Below are positions 16,387-24,797 of a stretch of DNA of 64,000 nt, piece after piece. The DNA comes from JAUQQI01 sp040289115. Its GTDB lineage: Bacteria; Chloroflexota; Dehalococcoidia; JAUQQI01. Location: NCBI GenBank assembly GCA_040289115.1, contig PSKS01000001.1, forward strand, positions 62,001 to 126,000. The letters run 5' to 3'. Each line of letters starts with the position of its first letter. The first letter of the stretch is position 1. The notes under the pieces were generated by a model, which saw only the letters and a program-made list of their open reading frames with translations, did not search any database and was not told the DNA's origin. The position numbers and the translations under genes are program-made.

Positions 16387-19300
16387 TTGGCACATCCTTC
16401 CTCATAAACTAACGTTGCCTGGCCGCACTCGGGACAAAGGTCGGCGGTCTTACTGGCTGGGCCGGTCTCCACGACGGCGGTCTGGCCGGTGGAACCGGCT
16501 GTGCCGGCCGCCGCGGCTTCCCGGGCTACCTGTGGCCGGGCCTCGCCGACCTCTTCGGCCAGTACGTGGGCGATGGCGTCGGGCAGAGACCTTACCCGGC
16601 TCGGGCCGAAACCTAAAGGCCGGGCGCCCCCAATGTCCTTGAGCTGTTCCACCACCTGCCGGACCCGCTCCGTCGGGGTCATTGGGGAGGGCAGCCTCAA
16701 GACCAGAGATATCAGCCGGCCGATGGCCTCGGCCACGGCCTGGACGTCAGACCCCGCCTTGCCCACGTTGATAAAGACCTCGAAGGGTTCGCCCGTCCCG
16801 TTCCGGTTAACGGTGATGAAGGCGGTGCCCAGCGGCGTCTCCTGCCGGTAGGTTCGGCCCTCCACCACATGGGGCCTCGGTTTAACCTGAAGGGTCGGGG
16901 GTGCCGAAGGCCCTTCGGCCGCCGCGGCGGGCCGAACCTGAAGGTTCAGCTTCGGCTTTGCGCCCAGATGGAGCACCTGCTGGCCTTTAGAGCCGTGTCG
17001 GAAGACGGTAATCCCCAGGCAGCCTAGCTCCCAGGCAAGCATATACGCCCGGGAAACGTCCTCACGGGTGGCCTCGTGGCGCAGGTTTATCGTCTTGGAC
17101 ACCCCGTTGTCGGTGTGCTTCTGGAAGGCCGCCTGCATCCGGACGTGCCACTCCGGGTCGACCTCGTGGGCGGTGACGAACACCCGCCGGATATCCGCCG
17201 GTATGGACTCGATGTCCTGTAGGGTACCCTGCTCGATGACCCGCTCCATTATCTCCGGTTGGTAGATCCCCCGCCGGCGGGCCACCTCCTCGAAGATGGG
17301 ATTTATAAACGTCAGGTGCCGCTCGCCGACGATGTGGGAGTAGGCGATGGCAAATAAAGGCTCGATACCCGAGGAGCAGCCAGCGATGATGGAGATGGTC
17401 CCGGTTGGGGCGATGGTAGTGACGGTGGCGTTTCTTAAGGGCCGCCCGTCCCGGTAGATGCTGTGGGGCCAGTTGGGGAAGGGTCCCCGCTCGACGGCCA
17501 GGCGGGCCGACTCATCGTGGCCGACCTCCCGGATGAATCCCATCACCCTTTCAGCCAGCGTTACCGCCTCTTCGGAGTCGTAGGGGATACCCAGCAGAAG
17601 GAGCATGTCCGCCCAGCCCATCACCCCCAGGCCGATCCGGCGGTTCGCCTTGACCTGGGCGTCGATCTCCTTCAACGGGTACGGGTTCACCTCGATAACG
17701 TCATCGAGGAATTGGACGGCCAGCCGGGTCGTCCGCTCCAGCCCCGCCCAGTCGATGCGGGCCTCGGCCGCCTTAAGGTCCTGGACCCATTCGCCGGGCT
17801 TTACGAATTTGGCCAGGTTAATCGACCCGAGGTTGCAGGCATCGTTGGGCGCCAGGGGCTGCTCGCCGCAGTTGTGGACCACAAACCCGCCGGCATCGAA
17901 GGCGTTTACTCCCGGAACCTGGACGTCGTAGACGGGTTCTTCACCGTCGGGTAAAATCGCGGCCACCCGGGCAACGAATCGATCCGGTTCCACCGGCTTC
18001 GCCGGTCGGCGTCGATAGCGCCCGAGCAGGGCTTCGAGACGTCTGCGTTTGGCCGGGTCGGCAAAGCCGACGGCCTTGGCAAAGCGAAACACATCTTCCC
18101 CGGAAATCACCAGCTCGTACCGGGCTTTGGTCCGGCCCCGACCGTCGGGGACGATGGCCGCCACTTCCGCCTGGCGTAGGTAGAGCCGACTGAAGATGCC
18201 AAGGCGCAAAAGCATCCGCTGGACACCCCGCAGAAACTCGGGGTCACCCTGGGAAAGCCGGATGTTTGCCCCCTTAACCTGGGTGCCCTGGACGGAGCCG
18301 TGGGTATCAAAAAGGCCCCTTAAAAACCCCCGGTAGAAGTCGGAGGAGGTCCGTTCCAGGGCCGGGGTTATCGCCTTCCGGCCAGGCCTAAGCCCCAGGG
18401 AGGCGGCCACGGACCTTGCAGCCCCCAGGGCCAGCCACCGCCCACCAGGACGGGCCTGGGCCCAGCCGCAAAAATTCGGGCGCGTGACCTCAAGGGCCGC
18501 GCCCGCGGAGGCACCCATGAAGGTGCTTATAGCACCCTCGGCACCGGCAGACTGCTTCAAAGCGGTGACTACCGCCTTGTCCACCTTGAGGATGCCGTCC
18601 CCCAGTAGCAGGCCAACCAGGTAGCCTTCTGCCTCGCTATAGGCCCCCGGCCAGCCCCTGAGCTCCCGGTGGTCGTTAAGGACGACGAGGTCGCCGGGCT
18701 TAAGGCTGCCGGCCGGTACCCATTCTTCCTCCCGGGTGGAGCGGGTGAGGCGCTTTACCCGGCGCACTGGATGGTTGGGGGTTAGCCTCAAGGCGTAGCC
18801 TTCCCGGGTCTCGACCCGGACCAGCTTCCGGACGCCGGTGAAGAAGAACCCATCGGGGGTGGTCGGGTGAGCCCGGCCATTAAGCACCAGGTTTACCCGC
18901 CGGCCGATCAGTTCCCCCACCTGCCTAGGGCCCCGGTCGGTCATCACCCAGGCATCGGCCGGAAGGCACGGGTTCGTGGCCTCGATGGTTTCCAGGTCGG
19001 GGACGGGGTTAGCCCGGGAGCGGTTTATCCGGTCGATGAAGACCAGGCCCGGGTCCCCGGTGCGCCAGGCGGCGTCCACAATCTTGTCCCAGACCTCCCG
19101 GGCCCGGAGCCGGCCGGTCACCTCCCCGGTGTGGGGCGCGATGAGCTCATATTCTTCGTCCTTTTGCAAGGCTTCCATAAACCGGTCGGTAATGGCCACC
19201 GAGATGTTGAAGTTGGTTATCCCGCCGTCCAGCTTGCAGGTTATGAACTCTAAGATGTCAGGGTGGTCCACCCGAAGGATACCCATGTTGGCCCCCCGGC

Positions 19301-19799
19301 GGGTTCCCCCCTGCTTTACGGCCTCGGTGGCGGCGTCAAAAACCCTTAAGAAGCTTACGGGGCCGGAGGCCCTGCCACCGGTGGAACGCACGATACTGTC
19401 CTTGGGCCTGAGCCTCGAGAAGGCGAAGCCGGTGCCACCGCCCGACTTGTGGACGATGGCGGCCCGCTTTATCGCCTCGAAAATCCCCTCCAGGGAGTCC
19501 TCCACTGGAAGAACATAGCAGGCCGAGTACTGCAGGCCGTTCTCCTTGCCGGCATTCATTAAGGTTGGGGAGTTGGGCAGAAAGTAATGGTCCACCATCA
19601 GGTCGTAAAAGCTCTGGGCGATGGCCCGGACCTCGGCCTCGGACTTGCCCCAGCGGCGCTCGGCCTGGGCGATTGCCCAGGCGACCCGCCAGCACATCCC
19701 CTCGGGCGTCTCCCCAGGGGCGAGGTAGCGCTCCTTAAGGACCCTTAAGGCCGCATCCGTCCAGACGCCTTGCCTGAGACCAGGAGCAGCCTCAACCAT
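16356..19799 (-). CDS. nrdJ: Class II (B12-dependent) ribonucleotide reductase with intein
   Basis: A precursor of 1147 residues: about 781 of reductase plus a 366-residue intein. The reductase shows LPNSPTLMNAGKENGLQYSAC, VHKSGGGTGFAFSRLRPKDS and NPCGEQPL (split by the intein at the conserved Cys). Further on, APTGTISIIAGCSSGIEPLF and a C-terminal Cys-rich tail (CPECG...CAKCLSCGYSEC) supply the redox and zinc-ribbon cysteines. This is the adenosylcobalamin-dependent NrdJ type making deoxyribonucleotides. I chose the ATG at 19799 because GGAGGT lies just before it; a GTG at 19814 would put that site inside the gene. Two NrdR-like boxes lie in the promoter. Confidence 0.95.
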   Translation of the reverse strand: MVEAAPGLRQGVWTDAALRVLKERYLAPGETPEGMCWRVAWAIAQAERRWGKSEAEVRAIAQSFYDLMVDHYFLPNSPTLMNAGKENGLQYSACYVLPVEDSLEGIFEAIKRAAIVHKSGGGTGFAFSRLRPKDSIVRSTGGRASGPVSFLRVFDAATEAVKQGGTRRGANMGILRVDHPDILEFITCKLDGGITNFNISVAITDRFMEALQKDEEYELIAPHTGEVTGRLRAREVWDKIVDAAWRTGDPGLVFIDRINRSRANPVPDLETIEATNPCLPADAWVMTDRGPRQVGELIGRRVNLVLNGRAHPTTPDGFFFTGVRKLVRVETREGYALRLTPNHPVRRVKRLTRSTREEEWVPAGSLKPGDLVVLNDHRELRGWPGAYSEAEGYLVGLLLGDGILKVDKAVVTALKQSAGAEGAISTFMGASAGAALEVTRPNFCGWAQARPGGRWLALGAARSVAASLGLRPGRKAITPALERTSSDFYRGFLRGLFDTHGSVQGTQVKGANIRLSQGDPEFLRGVQRMLLRLGIFSRLYLRQAEVAAIVPDGRGRTKARYELVISGEDVFRFAKAVGFADPAKRRRLEALLGRYRRRPAKPVEPDRFVARVAAILPDGEEPVYDVQVPGVNAFDAGGFVVHNCGEQPLAPNDACNLGSINLAKFVKPGEWVQDLKAAEARIDWAGLERTTRLAVQFLDDVIEVNPYPLKEIDAQVKANRRIGLGVMGWADMLLLLGIPYDSEEAVTLAERVMGFIREVGHDESARLAVERGPFPNWPHSIYRDGRPLRNATVTTIAPTGTISIIAGCSSGIEPLFAIAYSHIVGERHLTFINPIFEEVARRRGIYQPEIMERVIEQGTLQDIESIPADIRRVFVTAHEVDPEWHVRMQAAFQKHTDNGVSKTINLRHEATREDVSRAYMLAWELGCLGITVFRHGSKGQQVLHLGAKPKLNLQVRPAAAAEGPSAPPTLQVKPRPHVVEGRTYRQETPLGTAFITVNRNGTGEPFEVFINVGKAGSDVQAVAEAIGRLISLVLRLPSPMTPTERVRQVVEQLKDIGGARPLGFGPSRVRSLPDAIAHVLAEEVGEARPQVAREAAAAGTAGSTGQTAVVETGPASKTADLCPECGQATLVYEEGCAKCLSCGYSEC
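17871..18968 (-). mobile_element. Intein with LAGLIDADG endonuclease domain in nrdJ
   Basis: Residues 278-643 of the precursor (366 aa). The N-terminal splice block starts CLPADAWVMTDRGPRQVGEL, block B is seen as LRLTPNHPVRRV, and the C-terminal block is NAFDAGGFVVHN followed by Cys+1 of the extein. Ligated exteins give TNP-CGEQPL, so insertion is directly before the active-site Cys region. Two endonuclease motifs are present: YLVGLLLGDGIL (about 18600-18640) and FLRGLFDTHGSV (about 18298-18335), each keeping the acidic residue. Cys1, the block B TxxH, the terminal His-Asn and Cys+1 are all present, so splicing should work, and homing activity is possible. Confidence 0.95.
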
Positions 19800-19830
19800 C
19801 TCGGCACCTCCCACCTGAAATTGAGGCTCA

Positions 19831-19846
19831 CCACAATATCTTGTGG
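19831..19846 (-). promoter_or_regulatory. NrdR-type box 1 (leader of nrdJ)
   Basis: A 16-bp sequence CCACAATATCTTGTGG, a perfect 6+6 inverted repeat around TATC. It agrees with the NrdR box pattern as I recall it (ACAC-AT-rich centre-GTGT). It lies 32 bp from box 2, about three helical turns, the spacing typical of NrdR box pairs. It falls just downstream of the predicted -10 element. Confidence 0.75.
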
Positions 19847-19856
19847 TTTCATTAGG

Positions 19857-19885
19857 AAGCTAGCACAATATACGGGAGACGTCAA
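19857..19885 (-). promoter_or_regulatory. Predicted nrdJ promoter
   Basis: On the minus strand TTGACG (19885-19880), a 17-bp spacer, and TAGCTT (19862-19857). The start codon is about 57 bp downstream with GGAGGT before it. The -10 is weak; the overlap with both NrdR-like boxes supports the placement. Confidence 0.55.
19863..19878 (-). promoter_or_regulatory. NrdR-type box 2 (inside the nrdJ promoter spacer)
   Basis: Plus strand reads GCACAATATACGGGAG. The left half matches box 1 closely (CACAATAT), the right half is degenerate. It fills the spacer between the predicted -35 and -10 of nrdJ, so a bound repressor would block polymerase. No nrdR gene is in the window. Confidence 0.6.
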
Positions 19886-19956
19886 GGCATCCTGCCCGAA
19901 GCTTCTCCACATCCTATAAATTCTTGTTGAAGAGTCCTGGAAAACTTTTAAGCTGC

Positions 19957-20853
19957 CTACTTGGGGCCTCGGCCGGCCGGTTCGGAGGCCCCCAAGGGCA
20001 GGCTGCGCAGAAACTCCCGGAGTTCTGGGCCGATTTCGGGGTCTTTAAGGCCGAGGCTTACGGTGGCCTTGATGAGGCCCAGGGGGGTGCCGGCGTCGTG
20101 GCGGATGCCCTCGAACTCGTAGCCATAGATGGCCTGCCGCTCCAAAAGAAGCTTAAGGCCGTCGGTGAGCTGAATCTCGCCGCCCCGGCCAGGTGGGGTC
20201 CGCTCAAGATATTCAAAGATTTCGGGGGTCAAGATATACCGGCCGACGATGGCCAGGTTTGAGGGGGCCTCGGCGGGGTCGGGCTTTTCTACCAGGTCTT
20301 GCACCTGGTAGACCCGGTGGGCGATGGGCTTGGGGGAGATGATGCCGTAGCGGGAGGTGGCCTCCGGGTCGACCCGCTCGATGGCGATGATACTGCACTT
20401 GTAGCGCTCGAAGACCTGCAGCATCTGCTTCATGGCCGGCACCGGGGCGTCGATGATATCGTCTGGCAGAAAGACCGCAAAAGGCTCGTCGCCCACCAGG
20501 TCTTTGGCCACCAAGATGGCGTGGCCGAGGCCCAGCTGCTCCTTCTGGCGCAGGTAGGCGATAGAGGCCAGGTCGGTGATCCGGCGGATCTCCTCCAACA
20601 TTTTCGTATCGCCCTTGCGGGCGAGCACGTACTCCAGCTCAAAGGAGCGGTCAAAGTGGTCCTCCATCGGCCGCTTCAGGCTGTTGGTGATGATAATGAC
20701 CTGGTGGATGCCCGAGGCCACCGCCTCCTCAACCACCCACTGAATAATGGGCTTGTTAACCAGGGGCAGGGACTCTTTCGGGAGGGCCTTAGTGGCCGGT
20801 AGCAGCCGGGTTCCCCACCCCCCGGCCGGTACCACCGCCTTGCGAATCTTCAT
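19957..20853 (-). CDS. galU: UTP-glucose-1-phosphate uridylyltransferase
   Basis: A 298-residue nucleotidyltransferase. The N-terminal signature AVVPAGGWGTRLLPATKALP and KESLPLVNKPIIQWVVEEA are GalU type; QLGLGHAILVAKD, FAVFLPDDIID and LVEKPDPAEAPSNLAIVGRY follow. It makes UDP-glucose from UTP and glucose-1-phosphate in the cytoplasm, a donor for the envelope glycans implied by the glycosyltransferases in this window. Its start lies 65 bp inside the end of the upstream permease gene on the same strand, so the two are probably cotranscribed. Confidence 0.95.
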   Translation of the reverse strand: MKIRKAVVPAGGWGTRLLPATKALPKESLPLVNKPIIQWVVEEAVASGIHQVIIITNSLKRPMEDHFDRSFELEYVLARKGDTKMLEEIRRITDLASIAYLRQKEQLGLGHAILVAKDLVGDEPFAVFLPDDIIDAPVPAMKQMLQVFERYKCSIIAIERVDPEATSRYGIISPKPIAHRVYQVQDLVEKPDPAEAPSNLAIVGRYILTPEIFEYLERTPPGRGGEIQLTDGLKLLLERQAIYGYEFEGIRHDAGTPLGLIKATVSLGLKDPEIGPELREFLRSLPLGASEPAGRGPK

Positions 20854-21964
20854 CTTCCGTCTCCTCGCCCGGTAAAGTTATCTTAGAGCGGTCCTCTTCG
20901 GGTAAAGTTCGTTTGTATAGATAAAGTCCCATCGAGTATAAGATTCCGGCAGCAGGCACCCCGAAAAGGGCACCCCAAACCCCGGCAATCTTAATGCCGG
21001 CTAGCAGGGCAAAGAACACCAGCAGTGGGTGAAGGCCCACCGACGAGCCCATTATCCGGGGCCCCACAACGTTAAATATAGCGAACTGCAGGGCCAGCAG
21101 GGCCGCCGCCACGGCCGCGGCCTTGAGCCAAGACCCGGTTATCCCGGCCAACGCCACCACCGGGATCATCCCTATGAGCGGCCCGATGAGGGGCACAAGC
21201 ACCGCTAGGCCATTGATGATGCCGAGGGGCAGGGCGTAGCCGGTGCCACTTACCCAGGCCACCAGGCCGGTACCCACCCCGAGGGCCACCATCTGGACGG
21301 CCGTAACCCGCAAGAATCCGCCGACGGTCCGGTCAACGGTCGCAAAGAAAAAATTCACCTCCTTGCGAACCCCAACGGGTACCACCAGGTTGATGGCCGC
21401 ATTCAGCCGGTCCCAGTCGGCGCTTATAAAATACGAAAGCACAATGACCAGCAGCAGCGAGGTGAGGCCGGTGGCAATCCCCTGGAGAACCGCCAGGATG
21501 CTGTTGGTAATAAGCTCGCCGGAGGCCCCCAGGCGCTGGCCGAGGGCGGCCGGGTCGGTCAAGGCGGTGGCCTCCGCCGGAATCCCCAGCTCCCGGACCA
21601 ACCGTTCCCAACTTTGAAGCAGGCCCGGGATGGGCCTTATCAGCTCGGGGAGGGCCAGGGCTAGCTGTTCCACCTGCGCAGCGGCCGCCGGGATGACCAC
21701 AAACCCGACGACCACCAGGATGCCCAGGAGGCCGAAGTAAACTATAAAAACCCCAAGGGCGCGACTCACCCGCAGATCCACAACAAGACCCCGAACGAGC
21801 GGGTTAAGGATGTAAGCAAGTATCCAGGCGAGCAAAAATAAAAGGAGCACGTCGAAAAGCAGGAAAACGATGCGGATGAAGACGCCGGCCAGGTAAATGC
21901 TCAGGGCGACCGTTCCTAGGATCAAGAAGATACGGAGGATGCGCAGGGTAAGCGGGTCAAGCAT
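20789..21964 (-). CDS. AI-2E family (PerM/TqsA-like) membrane protein
   Basis: About 391 residues with seven to eight membrane segments: two hairpins at the N-terminus (residues 10-75), a soluble region with LIRPIPGLLQSWERLV, and a C-terminal bundle with PLGIINGLAVLVPLIGPLIGMIP and a final helix ending in LFGVPAAGILYSMGLYLYKR. This matches the AI-2E transporter family, whose members export small molecules or act as Na+/H+ antiporters; the substrate cannot be predicted. The start chosen (ATG 21964) lies 12 bases after a perfect TATAAT. Longer open sequence upstream would include that promoter and is rejected. Confidence 0.85.
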   Translation of the reverse strand: MLDPLTLRILRIFLILGTVALSIYLAGVFIRIVFLLFDVLLLFLLAWILAYILNPLVRGLVVDLRVSRALGVFIVYFGLLGILVVVGFVVIPAAAAQVEQLALALPELIRPIPGLLQSWERLVRELGIPAEATALTDPAALGQRLGASGELITNSILAVLQGIATGLTSLLLVIVLSYFISADWDRLNAAINLVVPVGVRKEVNFFFATVDRTVGGFLRVTAVQMVALGVGTGLVAWVSGTGYALPLGIINGLAVLVPLIGPLIGMIPVVALAGITGSWLKAAAVAAALLALQFAIFNVVGPRIMGSSVGLHPLLVFFALLAGIKIAGVWGALFGVPAAGILYSMGLYLYKRTLPEEDRSKITLPGEETEDEDSQGGGTGRGVGNPAATGH

Positions 21965-21976
21965 AACCGCCCCCCA

Positions 21977-22006
21977 ATTATAGCACCGGGCCAGCCATGG
22001 TATAAT
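21977..22006. promoter_or_regulatory. Mirror-image divergent promoters
   Basis: Plus strand: TTATAG (21978-21983), 17 bp, TATAAT (22001-22006), for the BioD/DRTGG gene. Minus strand: TTATAC (22005-22000), 17 bp, TATAAT (21982-21977), for the permease-galU unit. Each strand's -10 overlaps the other's -35 almost completely, so transcription from the two should be mutually exclusive. The minus transcript would start within about six bases of its ATG. Confidence 0.75.
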
Positions 22007-22040
22007 CTTGGGATTCACACGGACCTGGCAGGAGACACCG

Positions 22041-23102
22041 ATGACGAGGCTGCTGGTAGCGTCGCCCGCGCCCCTCTCCGGCAAGACGGCCTTCATCGCC
22101 GGCCTGGGCCTCCACCTGCGCAAGGTCGGCCTTCAGGTGGGCTATTTTAAGCCCGTTGCCGTCCCCAAAAAGCGGGCCGACGGCCAGACCCTGGACACCG
22201 ACCCCATCTTCATCCGGGCCGCCCTGAGCCTGGCGGAATCCGAAGCTCAGCTGGCGCCGGTGGCCTATCAAACCCCCGACTGGGAGGACTACGTGGCGGA
22301 CCCCGGGCAGGTGGCGGGCCGGGTCCGGGAGGCTTTGGGCCAAGTTGGGGTTGGGAAGGACGTCCTACTCATCGAGGCCCCCGAGGACCTGGCCACCGGC
22401 GGGAGTCTGGGCCTTTCGGCGGCCGAGCTTGCTGCCGAGGCCGATGCCGCCGTCATTCTTATCCTCCGTTACCAGGGGGTTCCGTCGGTGGACCAGGCGG
22501 TGGTTTTCGGCCGCCATTTCGGCGACCGGCTTAAGGGGGTGGTTTTTAATGCGGTGCCACCGGAGCGGGCTGAGTTTATCGACGCCAAGCTGGGGCCAGC
22601 CGTTCGGGAGCGGGGCTTGCCCTGGCTCGGCTGGATTCCCCAGGCCCGGTTCATGCTGGCCCTCACCGTCAACGAGATCGCCAAAATCCTTGGCGGTCGG
22701 ATAATAACGGCCCCGGAGAAGGGCGAAGAGCTGGTGGAGAACCTGATGATGGCCACCGTAACCCCCGACGCCAGCCAGTACTACTTCGGCCGCAAGCCCA
22801 ACAAGGCCGTTATCGCCGCGGCGGACCGGCCGGATATCCACCTGGCCGCCCTGGAAAGCCCCACCAAGGCTTTGATCCTAACGGGCAACTGGGTACCTGA
22901 CCCTATCGTCGTTGCCCGGGCTGAGGAGGATGGCGTCCCCATCGTGCTGGTGCCTTCGGGAACCCTGGCTACGGTGGAGGCCCTCGAGGCGGCCTACGGC
23001 CTGGGCAAATTTGCCCAGCCGGCCAAGGTAACCCCCTTCGCCCGCCTCATGACCGAGCACCTGGACATCGGCCGGCTGGTGGAGCTGGCCAGGGGAAGCT
23101 GA
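22041..23102 (+). CDS. BioD-like P-loop / DRTGG domain protein (Pta N-terminal-like)
   Basis: A 353-residue protein. Residues 1-210 are a dethiobiotin-synthetase-like P-loop domain (ASPAPLSGKTAFIAGLGLHL, then GYFKPVAVPK and IEAPEDLATGGSLGL). Residues 210-345 contain a DRTGG domain (KAVIAAADRPDIHLAALE, TKALILTGNWVPDPIVVARA). The arrangement equals the non-catalytic N-terminal part of long phosphotransacetylases and stand-alone COG0857-type proteins, thought to be regulatory or nucleotide-sensing. No phosphotransacetylase catalytic domain follows. The start ATG is preceded by CAGGAGACACCG; the promoter is the mirror-image pair just upstream. Confidence 0.8.
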   Translation: MTRLLVASPAPLSGKTAFIAGLGLHLRKVGLQVGYFKPVAVPKKRADGQTLDTDPIFIRAALSLAESEAQLAPVAYQTPDWEDYVADPGQVAGRVREALGQVGVGKDVLLIEAPEDLATGGSLGLSAAELAAEADAAVILILRYQGVPSVDQAVVFGRHFGDRLKGVVFNAVPPERAEFIDAKLGPAVRERGLPWLGWIPQARFMLALTVNEIAKILGGRIITAPEKGEELVENLMMATVTPDASQYYFGRKPNKAVIAAADRPDIHLAALESPTKALILTGNWVPDPIVVARAEEDGVPIVLVPSGTLATVEALEAAYGLGKFAQPAKVTPFARLMTEHLDIGRLVELARGS

Positions 23103-23142
23103 GCGGGGCAGCGCGCCGGCTGTTCGCCCCCAGACCGGGCCG

Positions 23143-24411
23143 TTGGGACTGCGCGGGGCCCTTCTTTATCCATTTCAGGGGGTGAGCCGGGAGGTCCTCA
23201 TCCTGGTGGGTGCCGGCTTCCTGGTCGGCCTCCCCTACGGCTTTTCCGGGCTGGTTTTACCCATTTACCTGAGCCGCCTTGGGGTCGACACGAGCACCAT
23301 CGGCCTGCTTTTTACCCTGAGCTCCCTAATCTACACCGCCCTCCTCATCCCCTCGGGCCTCCTTTCCGACCGCTATGGCCGGCGGCGCTTCGTGCTCCTG
23401 GGTACTGGCCTTTACGCTATATCCTTCGGCCTCCTGGCCGCAGGCCGGGAACTGCCCATGGTCGGGGCGGCCGTCCTTCTGGGGGGCGTCTACTTCGGCA
23501 CGACCTCGGCTGCCTGGACGGCCCTCATTGCCGGCCGAGTCCACCCAACTAACCACAGCCGAGCCTTTGCCCTTAACTCGGTCGCCTGGGCGGCCGCTTC
23601 GGCCCTGGGCAACTTGCTGGGGGGCCTGCCCGAACTGCTTTCCCGCCTCGTCGGCCTGGAAATCCTGGAAACCTACCGACTCCTCTTCGCCGGGGCCGCG
23701 GGTGTGGTGGGGGTTGCTTGGGTGCTGACCTGGCTGGTGGGCGAGGACCGGGTCGTCACCACCCGGCTCTCTCTGGGAAATCTCATGCCCCACCGCTCCC
23801 GCCGGCTGCTGGCGAAATACGCCGCGGTGGTGGTCTGGACCGGTGCCGCCTACGGCCTGGCCATCCAGCTTCTGCCCCTCTGGTTTTACCTTAGGTTTGG
23901 GGTAGATGAGGAGGCGCTGAGCGGCTGGTTCGCCCTGGGCAGCCTGATGGTCCTACCCTCGGCCTACCTGGTGCCCTGGCTAGTCAGCCGGGTTCCACTT
24001 CAGCGGATCCCGGTGGCCGTCTGGGTCCTGGCGACCCTCACCTTGGTGGGCATTTCGGTTGCGCCCGACTACCAGCTGGCGGCCCTAATCTATCTTTTTA
24101 GGAGCCTGGTTATCTTTATGAACATGCCGATAATGCAGACGTTCCTGATGGGGCGGGTGCCGCCCGAGGAGCGGGGGGCGGCCGCCGCCTTAAGCGAGGC
24201 AGTCTGGGCCCTGGGCGCCACCCTGACCCCAACCCTGGCCGGGCACTGGCTTCAGGCGGGCCTCTACCAGGCCCCCCTTTGGGCGGCGGCCGTCTGCACC
24301 CTGGCGGCCGCAACCCTTTTTCAGCTTCTGCTGAGTACCGAACCGCCCCTGCCTACCTCGTCCCTGCCGGTCACTGTTCCACCGCGCAGTACGGGCAGAC
24401 CTTCCATTTGA
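23143..24411 (+). CDS. MFS transporter
   Basis: About 422 residues with 12 predicted helices. The loop between helices 2 and 3 has GLLSDRYGRRRFVLLG, the MFS signature; a central loop at about 200-220 separates the halves (VGEDRVVTTRLSLGNLMPHRSRRLLAKYA). The substrate is unknown; many such carriers export drugs. Start uncertain: TTG at 23143 or GTG at 23182, neither with a clear ribosome binding site. Its 3' end overlaps the convergent zinc-ribbon gene by 41 bp. Confidence 0.8.
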   Translation: MGLRGALLYPFQGVSREVLILVGAGFLVGLPYGFSGLVLPIYLSRLGVDTSTIGLLFTLSSLIYTALLIPSGLLSDRYGRRRFVLLGTGLYAISFGLLAAGRELPMVGAAVLLGGVYFGTTSAAWTALIAGRVHPTNHSRAFALNSVAWAAASALGNLLGGLPELLSRLVGLEILETYRLLFAGAAGVVGVAWVLTWLVGEDRVVTTRLSLGNLMPHRSRRLLAKYAAVVVWTGAAYGLAIQLLPLWFYLRFGVDEEALSGWFALGSLMVLPSAYLVPWLVSRVPLQRIPVAVWVLATLTLVGISVAPDYQLAALIYLFRSLVIFMNMPIMQTFLMGRVPPEERGAAAALSEAVWALGATLTPTLAGHWLQAGLYQAPLWAAAVCTLAAATLFQLLLSTEPPLPTSSLPVTVPPRSTGRPSI

Positions 24412-24790
24412 GGTTTAAGGCCCGACCGCAGTGCAAGCAAAGCTTGCGGATCTGCGTCTGGCAATCGGGGCAGAGCAGGAAGTCCTTTTCGAGGTGCCGC
24501 TTGCAGGTTGGGCAGGCCTCCTGGTCTTCCACCTCCCGGAGCAGGGCCTCTTCGGCCAGGGACCGCTGGAAGGCCTCGGCCAGGGTCTCCGGGGGCCGGA
24601 TCAGGAAGTAAACCAGGAGCCCGGCGGGGCCGAAAACCAGCACCAGCAGGGCCGAGAAGACCTGTACGAAAAGGTCCCGGCTTCGGAGGCGAATGTCCCG
24701 GTAAGTCCAGATGACCAGCGCCAGCCAGAAGGCCGCAATGTAGGCCCCTAAAAGGGCCAGGACGAGTTGAACCAGAAAATCCAGGCTCAT
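24371..24790 (-). CDS. Membrane protein with C-terminal double zinc ribbon
   Basis: A 139-residue protein. Two membrane helices (about 5-30 and 42-65, VFSALLVLVFGPAGLLVYFLI) are followed by a short linker and two Cys4 knuckle pairs: CPTC/CPDC (about 93-110) and CLHC/CPYC (about 118-135). The pattern is that of a zinc-ribbon (double zinc ribbon-like) domain on the cytoplasmic side. Function unknown; small proteins of this shape are common in Chloroflexota and Firmicutes. It lies 7 bp downstream of an MFS gene on the same strand. Confidence 0.75.
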   Translation of the reverse strand: MSLDFLVQLVLALLGAYIAAFWLALVIWTYRDIRLRSRDLFVQVFSALLVLVFGPAGLLVYFLIRPPETLAEAFQRSLAEEALLREVEDQEACPTCKRHLEKDFLLCPDCQTQIRKLCLHCGRALNLKWKVCPYCAVEQ

Positions 24791-24797
24791 TTTGCTT

